From Schoenoplectus triqueter (taxonomy: Eukaryota; Streptophyta; Magnoliopsida; Poales; Cyperaceae): DNA of 64,000 nucleotides. Positions 1 through 11,700 of the stretch are shown here, piece by piece. The notes beneath the pieces were generated by a model. That model did not search any database. It was given only the letters and a program-made list of their open reading frames with translations, and was not told the DNA's origin. The DNA lies in contig CAXKVV010000246.1 of the NCBI GenBank assembly GCA_964058805.1, forward strand, positions 62,001 through 126,000. The letters run 5' to 3'. The stretch's first letter is position 1; each line of letters opens with the position of its first letter. The position numbers were made by a program, and so were the translations under genes.

Positions 1-171
1 TTATTACGAATTTTAAGAGTATGTCTAAGGCTATAAATAGACTTGTATTCTGTTATATGCAAGTAATAGAGAAGAGAAAAAGTGTAAGAGAAATAGAAGA
101 TATAGTTTGAATAGAAAGATATTTCAGAATTGTTCTCTCTTCCTTCCACCGAGATATATCATATTATAACA
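1..171 (+). mobile_element. 5' LTR (3' part only) of a short Copia-like/TRIM element
   Basis: The window opens inside an LTR. A TATA box (ctataaatag) is at 31-40, the LTR ends in CA at 171, and a primer-binding site follows three bases later. The 5' part of the LTR lies outside the window. Similarity to the proposed 3' LTR at 953-1381 is limited to the TATA region and a few blocks, so pairing of the two LTRs is an inference. Confidence 0.7.
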
Positions 172-952
172 AAGTGGTATCAGAGCCAGGTTCAGTCGAT
201 CAAGAAAGACCTGTCATGGCGAAAAAAAAGAAGAAGAAAAAGAAAAAAAAGAGATGTTGAAGAAAAAAATATGGTGAGTCTCGATTTTTATTTTAAAGAA
301 AGTTAAGTGTTAAGAATATTTTCTGAGTTTATTTTAGTATATGAGTTTTTCTGTGTTGTTAGGAGCATTGAAAAAAAAATTAAATCTCCTTATTTTATTT
401 TTTATGAGAAAAGAAAAAGTGTCGGAAAAATATCATGTGTTAAAAAAGAGGAGAAAAAAAGAGTGGAGATAGTTTTAGAGGAAAAAAAAAGAAAATTTGT
501 CAATGATGAGAGTTATGTATCAAGCAGCGAATGTTACAAAAGCGTGGTGAAGTTTTTGCCAGTGGTCTTCGAAGAATCGGTGAGTGAAGCCGACATGAGC
601 AATGATTCATGATAGTCTGTGCAATGAGTGCCAGGATAAGAGAACTAGCAACATTATGAGATGTTTTGCTGGAAGTGTGTGAAGACCATGAGAAGATGTG
701 GTGTGGTGCCACATGGAAAAAAATACGGTGTGGAGCCGCGGTGTGGGTGTGAATCTCACATATACATGACCTGAAGAGTCAGACAAATTGGATGGCATAT
801 GAGATGAAACCACGATTGATTTTTTGAATTTCCTATATCAATAAATCGAGAAGAAGCCGTCAATGAGTGACGTCGCTATTCGCTGTGAGTTATAAAAAAA
901 TTCAATGATGATTGGCATGAAGGATGAAAAAGAAATTAAGTTTAATAGGGGG
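172..952 (+). mobile_element. Non-coding internal region of a short LTR element
   Basis: About 780 bases separate the primer-binding site from a purine-rich stretch (ttaataggggg, about 942-952) that resembles a polypurine tract just before the 3' LTR. The first 200 bases are A/G-rich. No gag or pol similarity is visible, and the 101-codon open frame at 307-612 has only low-complexity Lys/Glu/Ser content. The layout fits a non-autonomous TRIM/LARD-like element. Confidence 0.55.
175..190 (+). other. Primer-binding site, initiator tRNA-Met type
   Basis: The sequence tggtatcagagccagg follows the LTR end after a 3-base gap. It matches the usual plant LTR-retrotransposon primer site complementary to the 3' end of initiator tRNA-Met and fixes the element's orientation as plus. 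Confidence 0.9.
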
Positions 953-1381
953 TGTTGAAATATAAACTTAATTTTAGTATTAAAGTTAAATAAATTAGGA
1001 AATAAAGGGAGACTATTTTGCTTCAGCACTTTTGCAGAATTTTAAGGCTGATTAATGACAGCATTTGAAGGGGCAAATGGACGTGGAATTTAGTGTATGA
1101 CCTATGGATGGAAAGCTATTGAAGTCTATTCCAATGGTTCAAATATCAAGTCATTTGGAGTTCCCTACATAGAGTTATGGTGATTTTAGTGAAAGGGTAT
1201 CAGCTGAAATGGTGCTGTTTAGAATTCTGTTATTATTATATTTTTTTATTATGAATTTCTAGAGTTTTCTCAAATGTTTAGGCTATATAAAAAGTTATAT
1301 TTTGTTGTTTTGTAAGCAAGAAAGATACAAGGGTGTCTAATAGAAAGAAATCTTAGTTTATCCATCCCTTCGCTTTTAACA
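953..1381 (+). mobile_element. Putative 3' LTR of the short LTR element
   Basis: The segment starts TGTTGAAATATAA right after the polypurine-like run and ends with CA at 1381. It has a TATA-like block (ggctatataaaa, about 1281-1292) in the same relative region as the first LTR. Length is 429 bases. The end overlaps by two bases the 170-base repeat that starts at 1380, so the exact boundary is uncertain. Confidence 0.5.
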
Positions 1382-1548
1382 GAGAGGAAGAGAGAAATAA
1401 GAAGAGTAGAATAGAGAGTTTCTGCTGAGAATAGATTAAGAATAAAAGGGATTTATACTGAAATAGCTAAGAAAAGTAGTATAATTTCTGAAATAGAGGC
1501 TGGATAAGGTGCATAATGTCTGAAATAGATGTGAGTCTAATTCCGCAG
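1380..1548. repeat. 170-base direct repeat, copy 1
   Basis: Nearly identical in the same orientation to 2485-2654. The two copies bracket the captured host-gene pieces. In the minus orientation copy 2 is the leader just after the primer-binding site of the minus-strand element, so copy 1 looks like a second leader copy placed after the captured cassette. Confidence 0.85.
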
Positions 1549-1549
1549 C

Positions 1550-1740
1550 TTTTGGTTTCAGAGCAGTAGCCTTCTTTGGCTTGGCAAGAGACATCTTGGC
1601 TTTGGGCTTAGCTGCTGGTTTGGATTTGGTTTTAGCATCTACCTTGGCTTTGGATGGTGAAATCACATATTTTGTAACATTTTCCTTTAGTTTCATGCTG
1701 GTCTTTGGCTTAGTGGTTTGGCAGGTATAAATTTTGGTTT
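1550..1740 (-). pseudogene. Histone H1 C-terminal tail fragment
   Basis: Minus-strand translation gives a Lys/Ala/Pro-rich tail (for example KPAAKPKAKMSLAKPKKA) typical of the basic C-terminal domain of plant linker histone H1. The globular winged-helix domain is absent. A frame change lies near 1690 and the piece joins directly to a CutA fragment on its 5' side. It is a captured, non-functional piece inside a retroelement. Other Lys/Pro/Ala-rich proteins are possible, but the repeat pattern is most like H1. Confidence 0.7.
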
Positions 1741-1744
1741 AACA

Positions 1745-2045
1745 CAGGTTGCAAGTTTTTCCTTGACAATGCTCTCAGAAAGTTTCTTACCCGCCTCTTT
1801 ATTAGGAATGGTAACATAGACAATAATAAAAGGAACCGTGGTGGAAGAAGTATCCATTCTAGTCGAGTGAAGAGCTCCTTTCCTGAAGGCAATGGTAGAG
1901 AGAGCACCGATGTTGAGCACGCACAGAGCTCGGACAAATGGAGATCGGCGGTGCAGTAGCGAGACTGGAGAGGAAGTAGAAGCTTCGTGAGACCCAGCGG
2001 AGGAGGAGAGAGAGGTGCTAGCGAATTGCTTGCACCCCTTGAAAT
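1745..2045 (-). pseudogene. CutA (divalent-ion tolerance-like) N-terminal fragment
   Basis: The translation contains [19 protein letters not shown] followed by [11 protein letters not shown], the hallmark first strand and helix of plant plastid CutA. It is preceded by a Ser/Leu-rich, transit-peptide-like stretch. The match stops after the ATCV segment, where the frame runs into histone H1 sequence; the remaining trimer core of CutA is missing. No intron is seen within the piece, which suggests capture from mRNA. It is fused upstream to a ribosomal protein L35 piece. Confidence 0.85.
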
Positions 2046-2089
2046 CGCGCGCTTCCAGAAGCTTCCTAGCGACACTGATACAGTGGTAT

Positions 2090-2302
2090 GCTTCCTATCA
2101 ATGGGGCCCGCCAGCGCTGCCTTCTGCTTTTGAGAAATGACGGTCAAAACCCTAGCGATCGACAACCTCACCACCTTAATCTTCAATAGTTTGGTCGGGG
2201 CAACGCCAATGACTTTAGCAACGTGGAGGAGAGAGAGCTCTCCCTTGATATCGTGAGCTGGGCAAGCAACTCCTGCTTCGTCTTGCACCTCAGTTCGTGC
2301 TT
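2090..2302 (-). pseudogene. Ribosomal protein L35 (eL29/uL29 family) fragment
   Basis: Minus-strand frames give a [18 protein letters not shown] start, then [14 protein letters not shown] and [20 protein letters not shown], matching the N-terminal two-thirds of plant 60S protein L35. The frame shifts between the two parts, and the match ends near QKAAL, where CutA-derived sequence begins. The Arg/Lys-rich C-terminus is missing. Sequence upstream (2303-2484) resembles a plant 5' leader. Confidence 0.85.
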
Positions 2303-2484
2303 GTTTGTCTTAGAAGAATCGAACAGGAGATAGCCAGTTGATTCACGCCAGTTGATGCGTAAGAAATCGCCAGTTGAAGAGAGGAGAGAAGCAGCGAGAA
2401 ATTGATTTCTTTATCCTTTCTTGATCTTGATCTTGATTGAAGAAATAAAAATGTGATCAGATTGTTTCCTGATCAGTGGAGAAG

Positions 2485-2654
2485 CAGAGAGGAAGAGAGG
2501 AATAAGAAGAGTAGAATAGAGAGTTTCTGCTGGGAATAGACTAAGAATAAAAGGGATTTATACTGAAATAGCTAAGAAAAGTAGTATAATTTCTGGAATA
2601 GGAGCTGGATAAGGTGCATAATGTCTAAAATAGATATGAGCCTAATTCCAGCAG
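2485..2654. repeat. 170-base direct repeat, copy 2
   Basis: Partner of 1380-1548, with only scattered substitutions and one or two single-base indels. It lies six bases from the minus-strand primer-binding site, so it is probably the native leader of the minus-strand LTR element. Confidence 0.85.
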
Positions 2655-2659
2655 TTAAT

Positions 2660-2673
2660 CTGTTCTGATACCA
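2660..2673 (-). other. Primer-binding site of a minus-strand LTR element
   Basis: Read on the minus strand the site is TGGTATCAGAACAG, directly abutting the LTR end TTATTTCA. The first ten bases match the initiator tRNA-Met primer-site pattern. Confidence 0.85.
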
Positions 2674-2882
2674 TGAAATAATAAGAGAATGAGAGAGAGA
2701 ACAATCTTTTGATTATCTTGAAGTTAATTGATTATAATGTTTAAACCTCTATTTATAAGCTAATAATCTAATAAACTAACCATTTAATCTAACTAACTAA
2801 TTTTATTACTAAACATCTCCCACATCATATCTTTCACAATATCTCCTATACAATTCTACTAATCTCAACCTATACTCTAACA
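2674..2882 (-). mobile_element. Short LTR (209 bases) of the gene-capturing element
   Basis: On the minus strand it begins TGTTAGAGTATAGG and ends TTATTATTTCA, with a TATA box (TATAAATAG) near 2747-2756. The small size and the immediate primer-binding site fit a TRIM or short non-autonomous element. The matching second LTR was not found in the window; it may be lost or lie beyond the left edge, with the plus-strand element at 1-1381 nested in between. Confidence 0.75.
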
Positions 2883-5714
2883 GATTTTGATATATTGTTC
2901 TTGTGATCATTAAACATGCTTCGGCACACATTGTTTGCATGTCTTTTACCTGATCTGATTAATTTCAAATAGTGTTAGACTGATTTGTATTGTACGTAAT
3001 TATACGGTGACAAATCATATCAGTAGTTTGGCGTGTATGAGCTGAATATGATGACTATATATTATACAAAAGATATAATGTATTATATAAAAGCATGACA
3101 CCTAAATATATATACTACATTTTGGAGAACTCAAACAAATTGGATTAAATGTTTTGTATTGTAGTTTGGATTTAAAAGAGTTTTGAAATATTTGTAATAA
3201 TTGTTGTGGTTTTTTATTACCGTGTAAAAGAAAAGCAATTGGCGAATGCACTAAATATTGTACATCTATTTGGGGAGATTAGGAGCAAATCCATATTAAT
3301 CTGATCCAATTAGAAACATAGCAACATGTAATATATACTAAGTTCAACAAAATGATTGAAAACTGTGCACCGATAGTATGCAAGTTTTAAATGGATGAAC
3401 AGATGATACATATACTAAACCGTTGGTTTTAACAACAGATAATTTTGTAAAGTGTTTTGACCATTGCTCTTTCATGTCATTTACACTATTCAACTCAACA
3501 ACAAAGATGAAACAATCAAGTCACTTTTCAATTTACATAAGTTTTTTTTATGAAAAAAGATTTACACAAGTGAAATTAAGCATAAAAATGATCCTGTGAG
3601 AAATAAGAGTCCGCCATATTTGAAAACATGCCAATATCATTAACAGGAGTGCAAATGTAAAACAATGGAGAAATTATTAGCACAAATACATCAAATAAAC
3701 ATACAGCAATTTGCATTCACAATACTTAAGAAATCAAGGAAATCTTATGGAAGATTTGGTGGTAGGAAGTATGTTGCACAATCTATGGGTTTTATTTCAT
3801 GCATTGATTACTGCAATCTGAAAAATATGAAGCATATTTCTCAGAAAAAAAAATTTGTCCACCTGCAAAAATTTGCGTAAGTAGGTCCTCATAGATAGGA
3901 TAGTACCTGGCCATCTGGAGATGCAGCAAGGTAAAGAATCTATAGTAACTGTCATCTATCAAAGCTGCTAACTAAAAAGAAAAAAAAAAGGAACTTGAGT
4001 TATATAGAATGCTCTTTCATGGTTTCGATCTTATTCTGACAATTTGGCATATCTCAAACTCCAAGTGTTTATATCTTTGCCGCGGAAGGTACTTCTACAC
4101 CATGATTTGATTCTGAGAGTACCCATTAGTAGTAACCAGCTCATTTGCATTCTTGCATGAGCCAGATGCAGACCTAAAAATTTGCAAATGTTTCCTCATA
4201 GTATGTTTCTATGAAAAATTTGCAGTGTCATATTTCTTAATGACACCAAACTTCCTGATATTTGCAAATAACAAGAGCATAATTTGTAGTTAATCAGAAA
4301 ATCTCAGCAAAACATGACAATGCACTTACTTTACCAAGTAAACCATCAGAAAATTGCTATGTTGCCATTGAGAGTTAGTATTAAGACAACCAAATCGCTT
4401 CATATTTTACAGGGTAGCACTTTGCACAACATAATGTGCATTCAACAATTAACCAAGTAGCAAAATTAATGTGTCAGGAGAATAAAAAGAAGACGAGATG
4501 TGCTCAGAGTCAACTAAAAATCATTTGAATTTATATTAATTATTTTCTGACCTAGAACTAAACTAGTTCAGCTTTTCTGAAATTAGTGTACAAGTAAAAG
4601 TTGAAATGCTTTTCGTTTTGCAAAATAGCAATTTTTAACTCCGCGATCAATAAAATTATTGGCGAACATTTTTAAAAATGAAACAAAAAATATATATATT
4701 ATGAATAGTAACAAAAGATGGAATTGGTCAAATCTTTTTATTAGGTTTTTAACATATGAAAACTCCATAGTCAGCTTACCAAAATGACTGAGAGGTGGCT
4801 TGATTAGAAAATTTTAATATATTAAAAGTTAGTAATGCTACGAATATAAAGGTTTGAAGTCATTTCAGATAATCCCTAATTAAGTCTAAATAAAGTGTTA
4901 AATGCAGAATCATGTGCACAAGTTCTCCATAAAACCCAAGTGTTAATTATGTGGGCTCCAATTTGGATATGATGAGAATGATAGTGATTTTTGAGGAAGA
5001 AATAGTTCAATTGATTACCCTTCAAAATGCATTGTTCTGCTATAAACTTTGAAGAGAGAACCTTAAGGGCAACTCTGGTACAATGATCAATAATTTTGCC
5101 AAAGGGTTTGATCACATTATTGGAATTATCAACGTTTCACAGATGGCACTCTTTATCATATATCAATTCCCCTATTCCAATGGAATACTAGTTTTCAACA
5201 ATCTCCCGTACCAATGAAATCAAATATCACAATAAAACAAACCCAAAAGAGAAAGTGGAGCCACAGAGAAGTAAAATCACACCAAATATATTGTAAAGCA
5301 CATTGAGTGCCGTTAGAGATTTACAAAAATAAAATAAAATAAAACATCTTATAGATGAACAAACAGACACTTTGGACACTCCGTCTATACATGCACTCGA
5401 AGGTAACTATGCACCTTTAAACTCTATTTACCCTCATATTCCCATAAAAGAATAAAAAGTTATGGTAAAAAAAGGGGGGAAAAGAAGAAGCTCACAACCA
5501 AACATGTGGGCTTATGGAGGAGAAAAATATCCAAAAGATTTTGTTTATGAAATAACCCAAGCAACCAAAACTACAACATAAAAAATTATAAATTCAAACT
5601 AAAAAGATCCTATTTTAGCTGATTCAAAACCTAAGTCGTGGCTCCCATGAACCACGAATGAAGAGCGCTCAAGCATGCCCAACCTAGGAGGAGCGTAAAT
5701 TTTCAGCTCCATTT
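2883..5714. other. Intergenic and villin 3' flank
   Basis: No gene recognised. The region is AT-rich. The stretch just below 5715 should contain the villin 3' UTR (minus strand). Small open frames here show no family likeness. Confidence 0.5.
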
Positions 5715-8700
5715 TTAGAATAGCTGAACGGCTATCTTCAGCCTGTTTTGCTTCCACTTTGGTAACTTTGCAAAAGCACCCTTTGTCATGCCAAATTTCT
5801 CCTTGAACTCAGCAGCAGATAAGTAGACCTACAAGTTCGATAAAACAAGAAAAAACACTAAATTTACAACAATTTAATAACGATGTTGACATAAACAAGA
5901 AAACTAAACTCTTACTGACAGAAGCCTACAAGCCATTGAGCCTTCTCCTAAATCCACTTTGCAAACTCTCATCTTATAGCTACGCTTGCCTTTATATTCC
6001 TTTGTTATGTATTTTAAGGCAATAATTGCAACTTTTCTGTTCCTTTATTTTGTCATATATATGCACTAGAATTATCTGTCATTGAATTGTGTTATTATTA
6101 GAAAAATTATGTCTTCCTGTACCCAGCTCTCCCTCACTTGCCCCCTCCCCCTTTCCCTCTCTCCCTACCTCCATTAATCATAAATAGAAGAGGTATATTA
6201 AGAAGTGAGAAAGGCTCCATATCATTCTTGTTTTCTTTGATTCTAGTGGCAATAATAATTGTCCTCTGAGTAAAATAAGATGGTAATATTTGTACCTCAC
6301 GCTTCGTGATGTCAATATCTGTCACAGGGTCATCAGAGTTGGTTTTGAGGCGGTCATAAGGGTACACCAGCATCCCTTCTTCATCTTCTCCCCCTTCTTC
6401 CTTTGCTTCCTCTTTTATTGACAGAGACTCCACTTTGTTGGTAACCGCTTCCTTAGGCTTTCCTTCTGGGCTCATTTTTTTTTATAATATATAAAAGGAA
6501 AAAACATAAATAGCCAACTAAGGATTAACATTACTATGACTTGAAATTATACCATGTGAACCAGGAAATATTGTATCTACTTGCACAAAAAAGGAGGAAG
6601 GATGGTGTACTTTAAAAAAACACCAAAGTTAATGGAATCAGACATAAGGCATCCAGAAGTTGTACCGAGAAGAGTGGAAAAAAATTGGTTTTTGATTAAG
6701 AAATAGCAAAAAAGAGCTCAGAACAGTATATGAAGGTAAAAGCATGGACTTCCCTCCCTGCCTATTATAAATAAATGAAGGCACAAAAGGTTCCTCCAGA
6801 GTCCAGTCTCAGAGAGAGTAGGCAGACAAAGAGAGAGAATTTGTGTCACTATGGAGAACGAATACAGAAAAAATATCAACAAAATACCTTTTACTACTTT
6901 GGGTATCATGGTTGTGGTCGGCTTTTCAAAAGAAGATGTCACTGTGGCAATGGATGAAGACTTCGGGCTCGCAATCTTATCGGGTGTGATAGATTTCGGG
7001 TACAGCTTCTTGACTACTGGAGGTGGGGTTGAGAGGTTACGGGTATCAGGTTTCTCAAAGTTAGCAGCAAGGGCATTGAATGCAGGAGAGCGGCCTCGCA
7101 CTCGGACCCTCTCAGGGCTAAAAGACACACTTCTAGAACGTTGAGAGGGCTTTTCTTGCACACTAGACCTGCCACTTTGGGAAGTAGCTGGGGCCCGCCT
7201 CTTCGGTTTCTGAAAAAGTTAGCAAATGAGTGCAGTTCTTTTTTTTCTTCTTGCAGTTTACACCCTTTAATGCTAAATTAGATAGCAATTTTGTTTAGAT
7301 GTCTTACATCTACAGTTGGGGCTACACCATTTTTCAGAATAGCCAGCTTTCTCTGGAATGAATTGCCATGCATCTACAACAACAGTACAATTGGAAAGTG
7401 CAAAAGTACATCAGTTAACCTCCAGATTAAAATTAATTATTGATAAACCCCCATGTTCCCTAATGAATGGTAGGTATCTGTTAGCCTTCCACTACTTTCA
7501 CAAATTGTCAGAACAATTTCAGAAGTGTATCCAGATTATTGTAGCTTGAATGAGCACTTTTATCATATATTGTCTTTCTACAGAAATGCATGAACACAGC
7601 ACAGCAAAGTACGCAAGTACCAATGATTTAGCAGAGTCCCACTGGAAGAATCGTGTAAAGAAAGGCGGCTCGCATCCCTCAGAAATGAGGAACAATGGGG
7701 TTTCCTTTGAGATGTCCTCCATATTTAAATCAAGTTCTAGAATTTTCTGTTCAAAAATGAAAATTCACAAAATAAGAATAAAATTTCAAAAGAAGAAGAA
7801 AAACATCAATCCATGTTTCTTCCAAAAAGAAAAAGCGGACCACAGGAAACTATGTGCATAAAAATTCAGCCAAGATGAATGAAATAAGAAGGAAAAAAAG
7901 GAAAAACATCTGAGAGTAAATTTGAAACCCGATTGCTGCAAATTGACATTCAAGGAAAGTATTTTCAATTTATATAATCACTGATAAGGAATGAGGAGAA
8001 GAAATGTACCTCTCCAACCGTAAAAGCTTGAGATTTGAGTTTTGCATCGACATTTTGACCTATCCAGACGAAGACATCTGTACGACAGTCCAAAATGAAA
8101 ATGTCTTCTGTCATGAGGTCATCTTGGCTGAAGTTGTGTATCTCTCTCACCTTCAAATCCCCTTCACAACAAAAATTAATACCAAATGGATAAGTCAATA
8201 ATGAACATCACTTAACAAGGTTTTCCAGGAAAGGCAATTTCATAGGAAGGCTCCATAAATGATGCAGATCAGTCAGGTATGATCATATAATTATGCAAAA
8301 TAACATGAACATGCCTCGACAAAGATATGTTTCATGTTTATGCATTAGAAATGTTGTATATAGTATATACTACATACTACACATTAATATATACTATACA
8401 CCTACAGAACGGTGAAATATCTTTTGTATGCTTCCCTTTGATTCTTCCCCTTTCTTCCCAAGAGATGCCCAGAACTACTAACATATATTACTCCACAATG
8501 TTTTTTACCAACTGCAGAAAAGAGGGGCAATTAAAAGGCTTTGTTGTTGTTGTTGTGTTGTTAGAAAAGAGGGGCAATTAAAGGCTTTGTTGTTGTTGTT
8601 GTTGTGTTGTTAGAAAAGAGGGGCAATTAAGGTTACTTCTGTTATATATCAGGGAATAGACGACATGAATCATATTTTATGTTTTAGTGGGGCATAGTAT

Positions 8701-11700
8701 GTATCTCATTTTTTTTCAAGACAGATGTGCCTTAAGCTCACTTCTGCAGAAATGTAGTAATGGCATATTCAGTGCTAATAACTTAATAAAATTTGAATAT
8801 AAAATAAAGAACAAAACTGAAACCTTTCAAGAAGGTACAAGAAAAGAGGTGTGGATCGCCTTCTTGTTCTTTTGCAATCTTTTGGCTAGGATATTCTGCT
8901 TTGCCCCGCAGCAAACTCCAAAACTGGTCACTCTCTGTTCCTTCCTTTATTGTCTTGGTTTGAAGATTGGGCTTAAATAAAACCACAATATTTAAAAGGT
9001 CAGATTCTGTAAATAACTGAAAAAAGGAACCAAATAAAAAAAATATATATTCCACAACCATACCTTTATCACATCCAATTGTCTCTCAGCAAGCTCTTGA
9101 TCAAGGGGTGTGGCAAGACCACCTGACCATGTGAATACTGTATTTCCATCATGCAATATGTACGAATATGATGAATTAAGAGATGCTGCCACCTGATATG
9201 ATAGGTCAAGATAAGATAATTATATTCGCCCAAAATGTCTAGCAGAACTGACATGGCCAGTAACTGAATTCTCAACTATGAAATATTTCATAACACCATA
9301 CATTCATATTTGTAAATTTCAGTTTTGAAATATTTTAAAGTAGGGTGATAGACTTAAATATTAAATTAACAATAAAATAGATTAAATTTGGGTACTTACT
9401 GGGTCAACTTGTATTGCTTGCATGTTGTCAGGTCCAGATCCCTGAATCCGGAACAGTGCCAACCCTTCTTCTGAGTAGGTGTCATCAGAAATGCCATTCT
9501 CTGTGATATAATTCTTGTAGCCAGTGCTTAAACCACCCTAAAGTAATAAAAAGGTGAGAACAAATTATTGTTAAATGCAACTTTGTTGAACTATATATAT
9601 ATATATATATATAAAAGTAGAACAGACCTTAAACACAGCAAGACTCTGGAATATGGCAAAGAATTGTATTGGTTCTTTTCCTTCATAGAACCGGGCCTAC
9701 AATGTTTTTCAAATAATAAACAATGAATAACATATAGAATAGCATAACAAACAAGACATGAAGAAATCTAGGAAGAAGTCAAAAGTTAAAACCTGTACAG
9801 CTTGCGATTTTAGGGCTTCATTCATCTTCGTAGCAAGAGAAATTGCTGATGCTCTTTCATCCTGAAATGATGTGATAACTCTTCCTATTGACTAAGACAG
9901 TTAAAGGAAGAGAGAGTAAAATAGAAGAAAAAAAATCAAAAAATGTACCTCAATGCTCTTTCTTCCAAACCAAGTGCCAATTAGAATTTCATCGGTATCA
10001 TCACCTGGATATATGTATTGAAAGATGTAGCAGTCTCCACTGTAAAACTTTGTGGTGTCAGATCCTGACAAAGTTGTTTTTTCTGTGCCATTCACTCGCC
10101 ATACCTATCAATTCAGGAAAGAATAGCAACTTGCAATTTGACCATTTGGAAATCTGGTTTTGCCATGATTTTTGTTTACAATCTTTTTATATTGATTGAA
10201 GTAGATAAGAACAGATAATCACTTGTAAATTTCCAGTGCAATCAATGAAAGGTTGAGGCTCTTCTTTCGAGGGAGTAGACTTCATTAGACCCTTTACATT
10301 CAATCCTTGCTTCTTCAGAAGAGCTGAAATGCATGTCGCACAAAGAGTTTCAAACAGAATGATTTGTAGGGACTGATTTGTCAAGTTACACGTATAGCAA
10401 AACACAGAAAAGTTTAGTTTAAATTCTAAAAATTAGCCACAAATATGACAGACGAGTAAAATTTACCTGCAACTTTGCCTCTTCCTTCCTCTGATACAGC
10501 CACCTCAGTTGTTTGAGACCATTTATCAAACTTTGATTTAAACATTACCGTCTCAAACCCCTCTATTACACGTGTAAGATTTGATTTATGTCGATTTTCA
10601 TCTCGAATCAACTCCTTTTGAAAATTTTAGAAGATACAAAATTCAATCAAACCAAGGAAAAAATATTTAGTTCAGTAATGGACCAGACCAGCCCCGCCCC
10701 CAACCCAACTTTCCCATATACTGTCACCCTCCAAAACTTTTATCTTTCCCCTTAAAATTGCACCTCTCTGGTGGACCTGTTTAAGAAGGGAGCTATACAA
10801 ATACACTTACTGATATCAATCATCAATACAGGCTTCATTACGTGCATTATACAGGTTATTATGTTGTTAATGACTTTATTATACCACTCATTTATACAGT
10901 ACTACCATTATGCACATTAAATGAGTTACTATGCATATTGATAGTATCTAAGTTGAATAATAGAAGTACTATACAAAATGAGTGGCATAATAAAGTCATT
11001 AGCATGCATAATAATTCATATGATGAGCATAATTGAGCCCATATCAATGACGGTATCAACAAGCATATCTCCATAACAGTTTCCTTTTAAGAAAAATGAA
11101 GAAGAATGTTCTACAGTAAGTGGACTATTCTACTTGGGAGCATATGGTACATTTCTTGAAAGATTCATGGTCCCTACTGCCCCCAGTCCACCCCCTTATT
11201 TGCACCTAAAATTGCCAAAATGTTTGTTCTCTGTATAATGGTCGGTTTTAAAAAGTAGAATAGTTAAATTGTTGAACTGCAAGGGAATAAGTAGAATATT
11301 TAAAATGTTCTTGCCTCAGCAGCAGAAATAGCAGCTTTTCTCTCTTCAATGGAAGTGCTTCTGCCTGTCCAGACATATAACTCAGCCCCACAATCCAGTA
11401 AGTAACAGTTGTTTGTTTCTAGCAATTCTCTTGACAAAGTATCTGCACCAACTGGCTCCAATTTTCCACCCCGTATTCTAGAAGTTCAAAATAATCATTA
11501 CAACCAGGAAAAATTTTAAAGAAAAAGGGTAAACTTCAGATTCTACTTCAATCGGTTTCCATATGCTTGATCATCATGGAATGTTCAAAAGCACTTCCAT
11601 CAGAGAAGCCTTGTAAAGTCATTTCTTAAGAATACCTTTATGGTGACAAAAGTCTAAAAACTGTTCTAACTCTACTATACTTTTGACATGTGGAACTTGA

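Noticed and set aside
307..612. Open frame of 101 codons in the first LTR element
   Set aside because: Lys/Glu/Ser low-complexity content from purine-rich leader DNA, no gag-like features.
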